In this document: one piece after another, positions 1-13,040 of the stretch
Layout: each line of letters begins with the position of its first letter
How positions within the stretch are numbered: the first letter of the stretch is position 1
Assembly (NCBI GenBank): GCA_007449985.2
Contig: VIIQ02000736.1
Coordinates: 1-64,000, forward strand
Direction of reading: 5' to 3'
Length of the DNA: 64,000 bases
Source of the DNA: Desmodesmus armatus
Taxonomy: Eukaryota; Chlorophyta; Chlorophyceae; Sphaeropleales; Scenedesmaceae
The notes under the pieces: model-generated
Told to the model about the DNA's origin: nothing
What the model saw: the letters and a program-made list of their open reading frames with translations, nothing else
The model's database searches: none
Made by a program: the position numbers and the translations under genes

Positions 1-2962
1 ACCCACCTATGGGTCTCATCTGCCCTTGCATCTGGTGGTCATGGTGGGGGGCTCGACTCGTGTCGTCGTTGGTGCCTCCTTAGTGTTGGATGTTGGCTGT
101 AAGTACCTGCAGGAAGGGCGGAGCAGTTGCTTCGGTTTTCAACTGCTGATCCAGCACCATGCAGGCGGCTGCTTCTGCTGTGTAGCTCTGCTGTGGGTCT
201 CATGCAGCTTAGTGGCACTGTTCTTGCAATTCTGCTACTGCTGCTGCCAAGGTGTTCTGTGCTGAGCCTGATCTGGATGTGCAGGGGGCCTCCAATGCAT
301 TCACCAAGTGAAATCATAATGTTGAGAATGCTCCATGGGGCCGATGCTCCTGCTGGTGTGCTGCAGTGTGGCCCACCACACCTGTTGGTTGATCTGGAAC
401 ATCACACCAGCCCTCAGCTGCTGCTGCTGCTGCTCCAGCCTCTCTGCTAAGCTGAAACTTTTACTTGACAACATACAAGTTCAACTGTTTGAATTGCAGA
501 GCAAGATGAAGCCGCTAGAAGAGAAACAAGAATCCAGCACAGCAGATGCGACACTCCTGCTGGACTGCTAAAATCAAGATGGCGAGTGCACACGGGCTGC
601 AGAGCTGACAAGAACGTACGCATTACAAGCATTGATTTCACTGAAAACAAGGCCGCAATCGTCCGTGTTTCCGCAGAGAACACGGACGTCAGTCAGGGTG
701 CAGGTCAGGGGTTAGACACAGGGGGGTGGACAATGATTCTCTGGGGTTTCGCCGGCTCAGCCCAAGCAGACGCACTCGTGTGCAGCGGTTCTTATGCAAA
801 GCAACTGCGTTTAATGTGCGCATTCCTTCCACAAAGTTACGAGGCTTGCCAGGCTGTTCTCGCGTAGCTCGGTCCAAAGACTCCTGAGAGGCTCAGCAGC
901 GCCAGAAACACAGTCAACGGTTACGTCAGCCAACCACGGACAAAAGAGCAACCACACAGCAGCGACTGGCAGCACATTTCGACTCACAACAACACTATCA
1001 AGCGGAATCAGCTACGCAGATGAGCCCGCGGTGAGGCCTTTATGTGGTACAGTATGCTGAAGGTCACATCAGTTACCCCAGGTCCCAGAATGCCAATTTC
1101 ACCGCTCCAACACAGTACAGGGCGAGACAGCACAATCTCACTGCAGCAATACTTCGCTCTTGCTGCATGTACACCGCACAGATACAAGGCACAAGCTAGC
1201 ACGGCCTTGCAGAGATACAGGAAAAACATCTGAGAGCCAGTGCTGGGGCCAGCTGGGCCGAAAAAACGAGAATTCCGCTTACCGCCAATCTGCGCAGCGG
1301 GGCATACGTTTATTCGAATTGCGGAAACACCAGAGCAAGGCTGCACTTTTTAAGCATATCACTTTGTTCCTTAGGACTTGCTCTACAGCTGACTGCAACA
1401 CCCGCGAGATTCATTGTCCACCCCCTGGACACTGTGTCTGGGGCTGTGCACTGACTTGGCACCAACAGGGCTCCAAGGGCCCCGGCACAGTGTGCCATTG
1501 CGTCACACTCAGCAGCGATAGTGCACCTACCCTAGCCTTACCAGCGTTCATGGCCTGTGCTAGCAGCCGTCGCCAATGACAGTTTCTGGGCCGCCACCCC
1601 CCTACCCCCCCACCACCGGCAACATGACCCTCCCGGGCGCCGTCACCTACTGTGCCACCCTTGCCTTGGCCTTGGCATATGGCACTGTCACTATTGTCGC
1701 CTGGCTGCTTGGCACCTTTTGCATATGGCAGCTAGGGCTGTTGTGTTGCTGATGTCCTCAACCATCAACAACCGCAACACACTCAAACCCTACCCCAGGA
1801 CCTCTTGAGCATACAACTGGTCCTTGAGCCTCATTTCAGCAAGGCTACTGTCACAACTGTTGGCACGTGTCAGTACTATAGTACTGTGCCCTTGGCCGTT
1901 CACTTTGATTACCAAGCTGCATGCCGCGGCAACAATGACAATTTCGCGGTTTGACGCAGGGCACACGGTCACCCGCCAAACACAACAGCATGTTCAGGCT
2001 TGTCAAGGCTATGTGCTTCTACAGCATATAGCTCAATCAACTGCTCAGCATCACACAATCCATACAGCACCCCCTGCCAGCTGCTGCCCTTCCTGCTGCA
2101 TGCGTGGCCGTTGAGGGCTGTTTCGCTGGGGTTGGCGGTTCCGCCCCCCAAGCATGCCACGTGCTGTGCGCCTGGCTGGCAGCTGCAGTTGTAGTAAAGC
2201 TGCTGCTTGCAGCAACCAGTGTGGCCTGCATATGGTGTGGGGTTGACTATCTTGTGGCATCTCATCACTGCTATGCTGCTGTGCTGCCCGCATGTTCGCC
2301 CCGCCTTGCGCATGTCGCCTTTGTTTCGCCGCAATGCACCTGCACACAAAGGGGGGTCCAGGACATCCATCCAGCCAACCACATACATTACAACAGCACA
2401 TAACAATGACATGTTCAGGGAGCTGTGCATGGGCTGCAGGACAAATGTGTTGCTGCTGGCTGAGGCACACAGAGCACTTCATCATCTGCAGCGACTGGGG
2501 TCCCCATGGTGCACAGCGAAGCAGCCAGCCTCCTGCCTCAGGGATGGCAGCTGCTGCTTGATCCACCCCACTCAACTAAATGCAAGAGGTCCATTGAGCA
2601 CGTGCATAGTCACATGGATGAGGAGACGCACAGCTGGCTGCTGCAGTGTATGCAATTATACCCCAACACGAACGCTACCCCACAAAGGTCCAAGGGGCAG
2701 TATGCTACTTTTGAATGCCCTATGCCAGCCAGCAGGACTGCATCTGATATCACCACACTGCCAGACACTTGGGAGGCATTCACTGCTGTTGGTGGCAACT
2801 ACACTGCCCTTGAGCTCAGCTGAGCGCTGTAACGCTTGTGCGTCGTAGCAGCGATTGTGGTTTGGCACCCTTCAACTGCACGGTTGCTCTGCCTCACCAA
2901 GGCAGCTGCCTGTGGTGCTGGCATTTGTCTCTGCTGCTGCTGCTGCGTGACACACCAGTCTC
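1..2962. repeat. 2.97 kb tandem repeat, copy 1 (cut by window edge)
   Basis: The sequence starting at base 1 reappears at 2963 and 5933, giving a head-to-tail repeat of about 2.97 kb. Copy 1 differs from copies 2 and 3 mainly by single-base gaps in its first ~900 bases; the remainder is almost identical. One of these changes breaks an ORF that is open for 213 codons on the minus strand in copy 2 (4759-5400). I recognise no protein domain in any frame. A perfect 16-bp palindrome built around CTATAG lies near 1870. Confidence 0.95.
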
Positions 2963-5932
2963 ACCCACCTATGGGTCTCATCTGCTCCTTGCATCTGGTG
3001 GTCATGGTGTGGGGCTCGACTCGTGTCGTCGTTGGTGCCTCCTTAGTGTTGGATGTTGGCTGTAAGTACCTGCAGGAAGGGCAGGGAGCAGTTGCTTCGG
3101 TTTTCAACTGCTGATCCAGCACCATGCAGGCTGGCTGCTTCTGCTGTGTAGCTCTGCTGTGGGTCTCATGCAGCTTAGTGGCACTGTTCTTGCAATTACT
3201 GCTACTGCTGCTGCCAAGGCTGTTCTGTGCTGAGCCTGATCTGGATGTGCAGGGGGCCTCCAATGCATTCACCAAGTGAAATCATAATGTTGAGAATGCT
3301 CCATGGGGCCGATGCTCCTGCTGGTGTGCTGCAGTGTGGCCCACACACCTGTTGGTTGATCTGGAACATCACACCAGCCCTCAGCTGCTGCTGCTGCTGC
3401 TCCAGCCTCTCTGCTAAGCTGAAACTTTTACTTGACAACATACAAGTTCAACTGTTTGAATTGCAGAGCAAGATGAAGCCGCTAGAAGAAACCAAGAATC
3501 CAGCACAGCAGATGCTGACACTCCTGCTGACTGCTAAAATCAAGATGGCGAGTTGCACACGGGCTGCAGAGCTGACAAGAACGTACGCATTACAAGCATT
3601 GATTTCACTGAAAACAAGGCCGCAATCGTCCGTGTTTCCGCAGAGAACACGGACGTCAGTCAGGGTGCAGGTCAGGGGTTAGACACAGGGGGGTGGACAA
3701 TGATTCTCTGGGGGTTTCGCCGGCTCAGCCCAAGCAGACGCACTCGTGTGCAGCGGTTCTTATGCAAAGCAACTGCGTTTAATGTGCGCATTCCTTCCAC
3801 AAAGTTACGAGGCTTGCCAGGCTGTTCTCGCGTAGCTCGGTCCAAAGACTCCCTGAGAGGCTCAGCAGCGCCAGAAACACAGTCAACGGTTACGTCAGCC
3901 AACCACGGACAAAAGAGCAACCACACAGCAGCGACTGGCAGCACATTTCGACTCACAACAACACTATCAAGCGGAATCAGCTACGCAGATGAGCCCGCGG
4001 TGAGGCCTTTATGTGGTACAGTATGCTGAAGGTCACATCAGTTACCCCAGGTCCCAGAATGCCAATTTCACCGCTCCAACACAGTACAGGGCGAGACAGC
4101 ACAATCTCACTGCAGCAATACTTCGCTCTTGCTGCATGTACACCGCACAGATACAAGGCACAAGCTAGCACGGCCTTGCAGAGATACAGGAAAAACATCT
4201 GAGAGCCAGTGCTGGGGCCAGCTGGGCCGAAAAAACGAGAATTCCGCTTACCGCCAATCTGCGCAGCGGGGCATACGTTTATTCAAATTGCGGAAACACC
4301 AGAGCAAGGCTGCACTTTTTAAGCATATCACTTTGTTCCTTAGGACTTGCTCTACAGCTGACTGCAACACCCGCGAGATTCATTGTCCACCCCCCTGACA
4401 CTGTGTCTGGGGCTGTGCACTGACTTGGCACCAACAGGGCTCCAAGGGCCCCGGCACAGTGTGCCATTGCGTCACACTCAGCAGCGATAGTGCACCTACC
4501 CTAGCCTTACCAGCGTTCATGGCCTGTGCTAGCAGCCGTCGCCAATGACAGTTTCTGGGCCGCCACCCCCCTACCCCCCCACCACCGGCAACATGACCCT
4601 CCCGGGCGCCGTCACCTACTGTGCCACCCTTGCCTTGGCCTTGGCATATGGCACTGTCACTATTGTCGCCTGGCTGCTTGGCACCTTTTGCATATGGCAG
4701 CTAGGGCTGTTGTGTTGCTGATGTCCTCAACCATCAACAACCGCAACACACTCAAACCCTACCCCAGGACCTCTTGAGCATACAACTGGTCCTTGAGCCT
4801 CATTTCAGCAAGGCTACTGTCACAACTGTTGGCACGTGTCAGTACTATAGTACTGTGCCCTTGGCCGTTCACTTTGATTACCAAGCTGCATGCCGCGGCA
4901 ACAATGACAATTTCGCGGTTTGACGCAGGGCACACGGTCAACCCGCCAAACACAACAGCATGTTCAGGCTTGTCAAGGCTATGTGCTTCTACAGCATATA
5001 GCTCAATCAACTGCTCAGCATCACACAATCCATACAGCACCCCCTGCCAGCTGCTGCCCTTCCTGCTGCATGCGTGGCCGTTGAGGGCTGTTTCGCTGGG
5101 GTTGGCGGTTCCGCCCCCCAAGCATGCCACGTGCTGTGCGCCTGGCTGGCAGCTGCAGTTGTAGTAAAGCTGCTGCTTGCAGCAACCAGTGTGGCCTGCA
5201 TATGGTGTGGGGTTGACTATCTTGTGGCATCTCATCACTGCTATGCTGCTGTGCTGCCCGCATGTTCGCCCCGCCTTGCGCATGTCGCCTTTGTTTCGCC
5301 GCAATGCACCTGCACACAAAGGGGGGTCCAGGACATCCATCCAGCCAACCACATACATTACAACAGCACATAACAATGACATGTTCAGGGAGCTGTGCAT
5401 GGGCTGCAGGACAAATGTGTTGCTGCTGGCTGAGGCACACAGAGCACTTCATCATCTGCAGCGACTGGGGTCCCCATGGTGCACAGCGAAGCAGCCAGCC
5501 TCCTGCCTCAGGGATGGCAGCTGCTGCTTGATCCACCCCACTCAACTAAATGCAAGAGGTCCATTGAGCACGTGCATAGTCACATGGATGAGGAGACGCA
5601 CAGCTGGCTGCTGCAGTGTATGCAATTATACCCCAACACGAACGCTACCCCACAAAGGTCCAAGGGGCAGTATGCTACTTTTGAATGCCCTATGCCAGCC
5701 AGCAGGACTGCATCTGATATCACCACACTGCCAGACACTTGGGAGGCATTCACTGCTGTTGGTGGCAACTACACTGCCCTTGAGCTCAGCTGAGCGCTGT
5801 AACGCTTGTGCGTCGTAGCAGCGATTGTGGTTTGGCACCCTTCAACTGCACGGTTGCTCTGCCTCACCAAGGCAGCTGCCTGTGGTGCTGGCATTTGTCT
5901 CTGCTGCTGCTGCTGCGTGACACACCAGTCTC
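2963..5932. repeat. 2.97 kb tandem repeat, copy 2 (complete unit)
   Basis: This is the only complete unit (2970 bases). The longest open frames are 213 codons on the minus strand (4759-5400) and 213 codons on the plus strand (5177-5818). They overlap one another, are rich in Cys, His and Trp, and match no family I know. I treat them as chance frames in a macrosatellite. No terminal repeats, reverse transcriptase or transposase motifs are visible, so the unit is not obviously a mobile element. Confidence 0.95.
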
Positions 5933-7367
5933 ACCCACCTATGGGTCTCATCTGCTCCTTGCATCTGGTGGTCATGGTGTGGGGCTCGACTCGTGTCGTC
6001 GTTGGTGCCTCCTTAGTGTTGGATGTTGGCTGTAAGTACCTGCAGGAAGGGCAGGGAGCAGTTGCTTCGGTTTTCAACTGCTGATCCAGCACCATGCAGG
6101 CTGGCTGCTTCTGCTGTGTAGCTCTGCTGTGGGTCTCATGCAGCTTAGTGGCACTGTTCTTGCAATTACTGCTACTGCTGCTGCCAAGGCTGTTCTGTGC
6201 TGAGCCTGATCTGGATGTGCAGGGGCCTCCAATGCATTCACCAAGTGAAATCATAATGTTGAGAATGCTCCATGGGGCCGATGCTCCTGCTGGTGTGCTG
6301 CAGTGTGGCCCACACACCTGTTGGTTGATCTGGAACATCACACCAGCCCTCAGCTGCTGCTGCTGCTGCTCCAGCCTCTCTGCTAAGCTGAAACTTTTAC
6401 TTGACAACATACAAGTTCAACTGTTTGAATTGCAGAGCAAGATGAAGCCGCTAGAAGAAACCAAGAATCCAGCACAGCAGATGCTGACACTCCTGCTGAC
6501 TGCTAAAATCAAGATGGCGAGTTGCACACGGGCTGCAGAGCTGACAAGAACGTACGCATTACAAGCATTGATTTCACTGAAAACAAGGCCGCAATCGTCC
6601 GTGTTTCCGCAGAGAACACGGACGTCAGTCAGGGTGCAGGTCAGGGGTTAGACACAGGGGGTGGACAATGATTCTCTGGGGGTTTCGCCGGCTCAGCCCA
6701 AGCAGACGCACTCGTGTGCAGCGGTTCTTATGCAAAGCAACTGCGTTTAATGTGCGCATTCCTTCCACAAAGTTACGAGGCTTGCCAGGCTGTTCTCGCG
6801 TAGCTCGGTCCAAAGACTCCCTGAGAGGCTCAGCAGCGCCAGAAACACAGTCAACGGCTACGTCAGCCAACCACGGACAAAAGAGCAACCACACAGCAGC
6901 GACTGGCAGCACATTTCGACTCACAACAACACTATCAAGCGGAATCAGCTACGCAGATGAGCCCGCGGTGAGGCCTTTATGTGGTACAGTATGCTGAAGG
7001 TCACATCAGTTACCCCAGGTCCCAGAATGCCAATTTCACCGCTCCAACACAGTACAGGGCGAGACAGCACAATCTCACTGCAGCAATACTTCGCTCTTGC
7101 TGCATGTACACCGCACAGATACAAGGCACAAGCTAGCACGGCCTTGCAGAGATACAGGAAAAACATCTGAGAGCCAGTGCTGGGGCCAGCTGGGCCGAAA
7201 AAACGAGAATTCCGCTTACCGCCAATCTGCGCAGCGGGGCATACGTTTATTCGAATTGCGGAAACACCAGAGCAAGGCTGCACTTTTTAAGCATATCACT
7301 TTGTTCCTTAGGACTTGCTCTACAGCTGACTGCAACACCCGCGAGATTCATTGTCCACCCCCCTGGA
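5933..7367. repeat. 2.97 kb tandem repeat, copy 3 (truncated)
   Basis: The first ~1435 bases of the unit are present. Homology then stops abruptly at about 7367, just after a run of C residues, and the sequence changes without a gap into the hairpin array. The junction looks like an insertion or recombination breakpoint rather than gradual decay. Confidence 0.9.
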
Positions 7368-7655
7368 CTGCTGCCCTGCGCAGCTGTCGGCACCAAACAC
7401 TCCCCTGTGGAGTGTCAGTCTGCTGCTGCCCTGTGCAGCAAAACAAACTCCCCTGTGGAGTTTGCTACTGCTGCCCTGCGCAGCTGTCGGCACCAAACAC
7501 TCCCCTGCGGAGTGTCAGTCTGCTGCTGCCCTGTGCAACAACAAAAACCCCCCTGTGGAGTTTGCTACTGCTGCCCTGCGCAACTGTCGGCACCAAACAC
7601 TCCCCTGTGGAGTGTCACTCTGCTGCCGTGCGCCGCAAAACTCCTCTGCGGAGTA
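7367..7655. repeat. Short-hairpin array, block A
   Basis: About six hairpins with stem ACTCC/GGAGT and loop CCTGT or a close variant alternate with hairpins of stem CTGC/GCAG and loop CCTGC, every 25-30 bases. This is the shortest of three blocks; the same units fill 8526-9590 and 10456-11360. Long open frames here are by-products of repeats whose length is near a multiple of three. Confidence 0.9.
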
Positions 7656-8525
7656 CATCTGGCTCAAGCCTCACCACATCAACAACATGAGGAAGAGCCC
7701 ACCCTGATGATCTGGCTTGGTCACTGTCAAGCTGGTGAAGGGTGCCCATTCTGAGCTTGCCTGGCTGGCTACCACAGCAGCGTCTGCTGCTGTTGTGGGA
7801 GGAAGTTCGATCCTTCCATGGTTCTTCAACTTGCAGCACTCTCGCAGTGCAGGTACACACGCTCACCAAACCCAAAGTGGTGTTTCTCTACACTATCCAC
7901 ACTATCATGTACCTTGAATGAACGGCGCTGGCTGCACCCAAGCTGTACGTATTTGTGTGTCAAACACAATGAGGGGGGTGGGGAGCACACATACACACAG
8001 CATTTGTTGCAGCCACACAGCAAAAAAGCAGTGGACCAAAAATGGTCTGGCAGGACAGGTCCAGCACCACGTCAACCAGCGCCCAACACACTGCAGCTAC
8101 ACGCTGTTGCTGAATGCAAGATGATCCCCATCAGACACCGGCCTGTGACATGCATAGTAACATGAACAGCTGCTCAAAAGGTTGACACAGGTGACCAGCA
8201 CCAATGGCTCAACCAGTAGTGTTGCGGACGCAGGTTCACATGGCAACCCACGCCCGCCTGGGCCCTACCAGACATTCTCGATATGATCAGAAGCAAGAAC
8301 AAAACAACTTATGAGCACTGCATTCAGATTGGAGCACAGCTGGCCACACGTTGATTGTAATGAATTTAAACAGGTGGGCGTGACAGTTTTTCTGAAGTCC
8401 AGCGCCCACATAGGTCCAGCCCCACCGCTACCTCACCAAAAATTTCGATGATTTGTTGCTCGATAAATAATATTCTCATACTCATTTCGTATGCAAGGGG
8501 CTGGCTCCCCTGAGGAGCTGGCCTT
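7656..8525. repeat. Spacer of the hairpin macro-repeat, copy 1
   Basis: About 0.87 kb of non-hairpin sequence, recurring almost unchanged at 9591-10455 and, with divergence, at 11361-11866. Hairpin block plus spacer form a higher-order tandem unit of about 1.93 kb, then 1.78 kb. No coding function is recognised. Confidence 0.9.
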
Positions 8526-9590
8526 CACAACAGTAGCTTGAACTCCCCTGTGGAGTTTCGCCCTACTGCCCTGAGCAGTCGAGCAGCAAACCAAAACTCC
8601 CCTGTGGAGTTTGATACTGCTGCCCTGGGCAGCAGACAACTCTCCTGCGGAGTTTCGCCCTACTGCCCTGAGCAGTCGAGCAGCAAAACCAAAACTCCCC
8701 TGTGGAGTTTGATACTGCTGCCCTGGGCAGCAGACAACTCTCCTGCGGAGTTGCGCCCTACTGCCCTGAGCAGCAGAGCAGCAAACCAAAGCTCCCCTGT
8801 GGAGCTTGCTACTGCTGTCCTGTGCAGCAGACAACTCACCTGCGGAGTTTCGCCCTACTGCCCTGAGCAGTAGAGCAGCAAACCAAAGCTCCCCTGTGGA
8901 GCTTGCTGCTGCTGTCCTGTGCAGCAGTAGCTGGCAAACACTCCCCTGTGGAGTGTCACTCTGTTGCTCTGTGCAGCAAATAAACTCCCCTGTGGAGTTT
9001 CACGCTGCTGCCCTGCGCAGCAGTAGCCAGCAACACTCCCCTGTGGAGTGTCACTCTGCTGCCCTGTGCATCCCAAAAACTCCCCTGTGGAGTTTGCTAC
9101 TGCTGCCCTGCGCAGCAATAGCCACCAAACACTCCCCTGTGGAGTGTCAGTCTGCTGCTGCCCTGTGCAACAAAAAAACTCCCCTGTGGAGTTTGCTACT
9201 GCTGCCCTGCGCAGCTGTCGGCACCAAACACTCCCCTGTGGAGTGTCAGTCTGCTGCTGCCATGTGCAACAAAAAAACTCTCCTGTGGAGTTTGCTTCTG
9301 CTGCCCTGCGCAGCTGTCGGCACCAAACACTCCCCTGTGGAGTGTCAGTCTGCTGCTGCCATGTGCAACAAAAAAACTCTCCTGTGGAGTTTGCTTCTGC
9401 TGCCCTGCGCAGCTGTCGGCACCAAACACTCCCCTGTGGAGTGTCAGTCTGCTGCTGCCCTGTGCAACAACAAAAACTCCCCTGTGGAGTTTGCTACTGC
9501 TGCCCTGCGCAACTGTCGGCACCAAACACTCCCCTGTGGAGTGTCACTCTGCTGCCGTGCGCAGCAAAACTCCTCTGCGGAGTACATCTG
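8526..9590. repeat. Short-hairpin array, block B
   Basis: About 22 GGAG-type hairpins alternate with GCAG-type hairpins. Stem variants include AACTCC/GGAGTT, ACACTCC/GGAGTGT, AGCTCC/GGAGCT, CTACTGC/GCAGTAG and CTGCTGC/GCAGCAG. The 5-base loop stays CCTGN (N = T, C, G or A), with TCTGC as an exception. Stem changes are mostly paired on both arms, as expected if the fold itself is kept. Short palindromes of this general kind are known to bloat the organelle genomes of Volvox and Haematococcus; whether these are the same family is not established here. Confidence 0.92.
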
Positions 9591-10455
9591 GCTCAAGCCT
9601 CACCACATCAACAACATGAGGAAGAGCCCACCCTGATGATCTGGCTTGGTCACTGTCAAGCTGGTGAAGGGTGCCCATTCTGAGCTTGCCTGGCTGGCTA
9701 CCACAGCAGCGTCTGCTGCTGCTGTGGGAGGAAGTTCGATCCTTCCATGGTTCTTCAACTTGCAGCACTCTCGCAGTGCAGGTACACACGCTCACCAAAC
9801 CAAAGTGGTGTTTCTCTACACTATCCACACTATCATGTACCTTGAATGAACGGCGCTGGCTGCACCCAAGCTGTACGTATTTGTGTGTCAAACACAATGA
9901 GGGGGGTGGGGAGCACACATACACACAGCATTTGTTGCAGCCACACAGCAAAAAAGCAGTGGACCAAAAATGGTCTGGCAGGACAGGTCCAGCACCACGT
10001 CAACCAGCGCCCAACACACTGCAGCTACACGCTGTTGCTGAATGCAAGATGATCCCCATCAGACACCGGCCTGTGACATGCATAGTAACATGAACAGCTG
10101 CTCAAAAGGTTGACACAGGTGACCAGCACCAATGGCTCAACCAGTAGTGTTGCGGACGCAGGTTCACATGGCAACCCACGCCCGCCTGGGCCCTACCAGA
10201 CATTCTCGATATGATCAGAAGCAAGAACAAAACAACTTATGAGCACTGCATTCAGATTGGAGCTCAGCTGGCCACACGTTGATTGTAATGAATTTAAACA
10301 GGTGGGCGTGACAGTTTTTCTGAAGTCCAGCGCCCACATAGGTCCAGCCCCACCGCTACCTCACCAAAAATTTCGATGATTTGTTGCTCGATAAATAATA
10401 TTCTCATACTCATTTCGTATGCAAGGGGCTGGCTCCCCTGAGGAGCTGGCCTTCA
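9591..10455. repeat. Spacer of the hairpin macro-repeat, copy 2
   Basis: Nearly identical to 7656-8525, differing by a few substitutions and single-base gaps. No gene is recognised. Confidence 0.9.
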
Positions 10456-11360
10456 CAACAGTAGCTTGAACTCCCCTGTGGAGTTTCGCCCTACTGCCCT
10501 GAGCAGTCGAGCAGCAAACCAAAACTCCCCTGTGGAGTTTGATACTGCTGCCCTGGGCAGCAGACAACTCTCCTGCGGAGTTTCGCCCTACTGCCCTGAG
10601 CAGTCGAGCAGCAAACCAAAACTCCCCTGTGGAGTTTGATACTGCTGCCCTGGGCAGCAGATAACTCTCCTGCGGAGTTTCGCCCTACTGCCCTGAGCAG
10701 CAGAGCAGCAAACCAAAGCTCCCCTGTGGAGCTTGCTACTGCTGTCCTGTGCAGCAGACAACTCACCTGCGGAGTTTCGCCCTACTGCCCTGAGCAGTAG
10801 AGCAGCAAACCAAAGCTCCCCTGTGGAGCTTGCTGCTTCTGTCCTGTGCAGCAGTAGCTGGCAAACACTCCCCTGTGGAGTGTCACTCTGTTGCTCTGTG
10901 CAGCAAATAAACTCCCCTGTGGAGTGTCACTCTGCTGCCCTGTGCATCCCAAAAACTCCCCTGTGGAGTTTGCTACTGCTGCCCTGCGCAGCAATAGCCA
11001 CCAAACACTCCCCTGTGGAGTGTCAGTCTGCTGCTGCCCTGTGCAACAAAAAACTCCCCTGTGGAGTTTGCTACTGCTGCCCTGCGCAGCTGTCGGCACC
11101 AAACACTCCCCTGTGGAGTGTCAGTCTGCTGCTGCCATGTGCAACAAAAAAACTCTCCTGTGGAGTTTGCTTCTGCTGCCCTGCGCAGCTGTCGGCACCA
11201 AACACTCCCCTGTGGAGTGTCAGTCTGCTGCTGCCCTGTGCAACAACAAAAACTCCCCTGTGGAGTTTGCTACTGCTGCCCTGCGCAACTGTCGGCACCA
11301 AACACTCCCCTGTGGAGTGTCACTCTGCTGCCGTGCGCAGCAAAACTCCTCTGCGGAGTA
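10456..11360. repeat. Short-hairpin array, block C
   Basis: About 19 GGAG-type hairpins in the same order as block B but with several units missing. The size difference between macro-repeats (about 1.93 versus 1.78 kb) is due to array contraction, not to the spacer. Confidence 0.9.
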
Positions 11361-11866
11361 CATCTGGCTCAAGCCTCACCACATCAACAACATGAGGAAG
11401 AGCCCACCCTGATGATCTGGCTTGGTCACTGTCAAGCTGGTGAAGGGTGCCCATTCTGAGCTTGCCTGGCTGGCTACCACAGCAGCGTCTGCTGCTGTTG
11501 TGGGAGGAAGTTCGATCCTTCCATGGTTCTTCAACTTGCAGCACTCTCGCAGTGCAGGTACACACGCTCACCAAACCCAAAGTGGTGTTTCTCTACACTA
11601 TCCACACTATCATGTACCTTGAATGAACGGCGCTGGCTGCACCCAAGCTGTACGTATTTGTGTGTCAAACACAATGCTGTGGGGGAAGCACACATACACA
11701 CAGCATTTGTTGCAGGCCCACAGCAATAATGCAGTGGACCAAGATGGTCTGGCAGGACTCCTGTCGGACAGGTCGAGCACCACATCAACCAGCGCCCAAC
11801 ACATTGCAGCTACACGCTGATGCTGAATGCAAGATGATCCCCATCAGACAACGGCCTGTGACATTG
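11361..11866. repeat. Spacer of the hairpin macro-repeat, copy 3 (partial, diverged)
   Basis: Matches the first ~500 bases of the other spacers. It is clearly more diverged after about 11674 and ends near 11866, where unique sequence begins. This is the right boundary of the repeat complex. Confidence 0.85.
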
Positions 11867-11956
11867 ACTGTGGGGCTTTCGTGTGCCTGGGGAGCCAATC
11901 CCTTATGCACGTTGTGCATGCTGGCCGCCACCGTGTGGGGTCAGACTCACTCTGAG

Positions 11957-13040
<1,084 letters not shown>

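Noticed and set aside
4759..5818. 213-codon frames on both strands of the 2.97 kb repeat
   Set aside because: They overlap each other antisense, lack domains, and the minus frame is broken in copy 1. Conservation between copies reflects recent duplication.
8806..9636. Plus-strand open frame of 276 codons in the hairpin array
   Set aside because: It follows the repeat units, has parallel open frames on both strands and all phases, and repeats SPVEF/LPCGV endlessly. It is a by-product of unit length, not a gene.
7367..11360. CRISPR array
   Set aside because: The units are regular but the spacers between palindromes are themselves repeated, the genome is eukaryotic and no cas genes are present.
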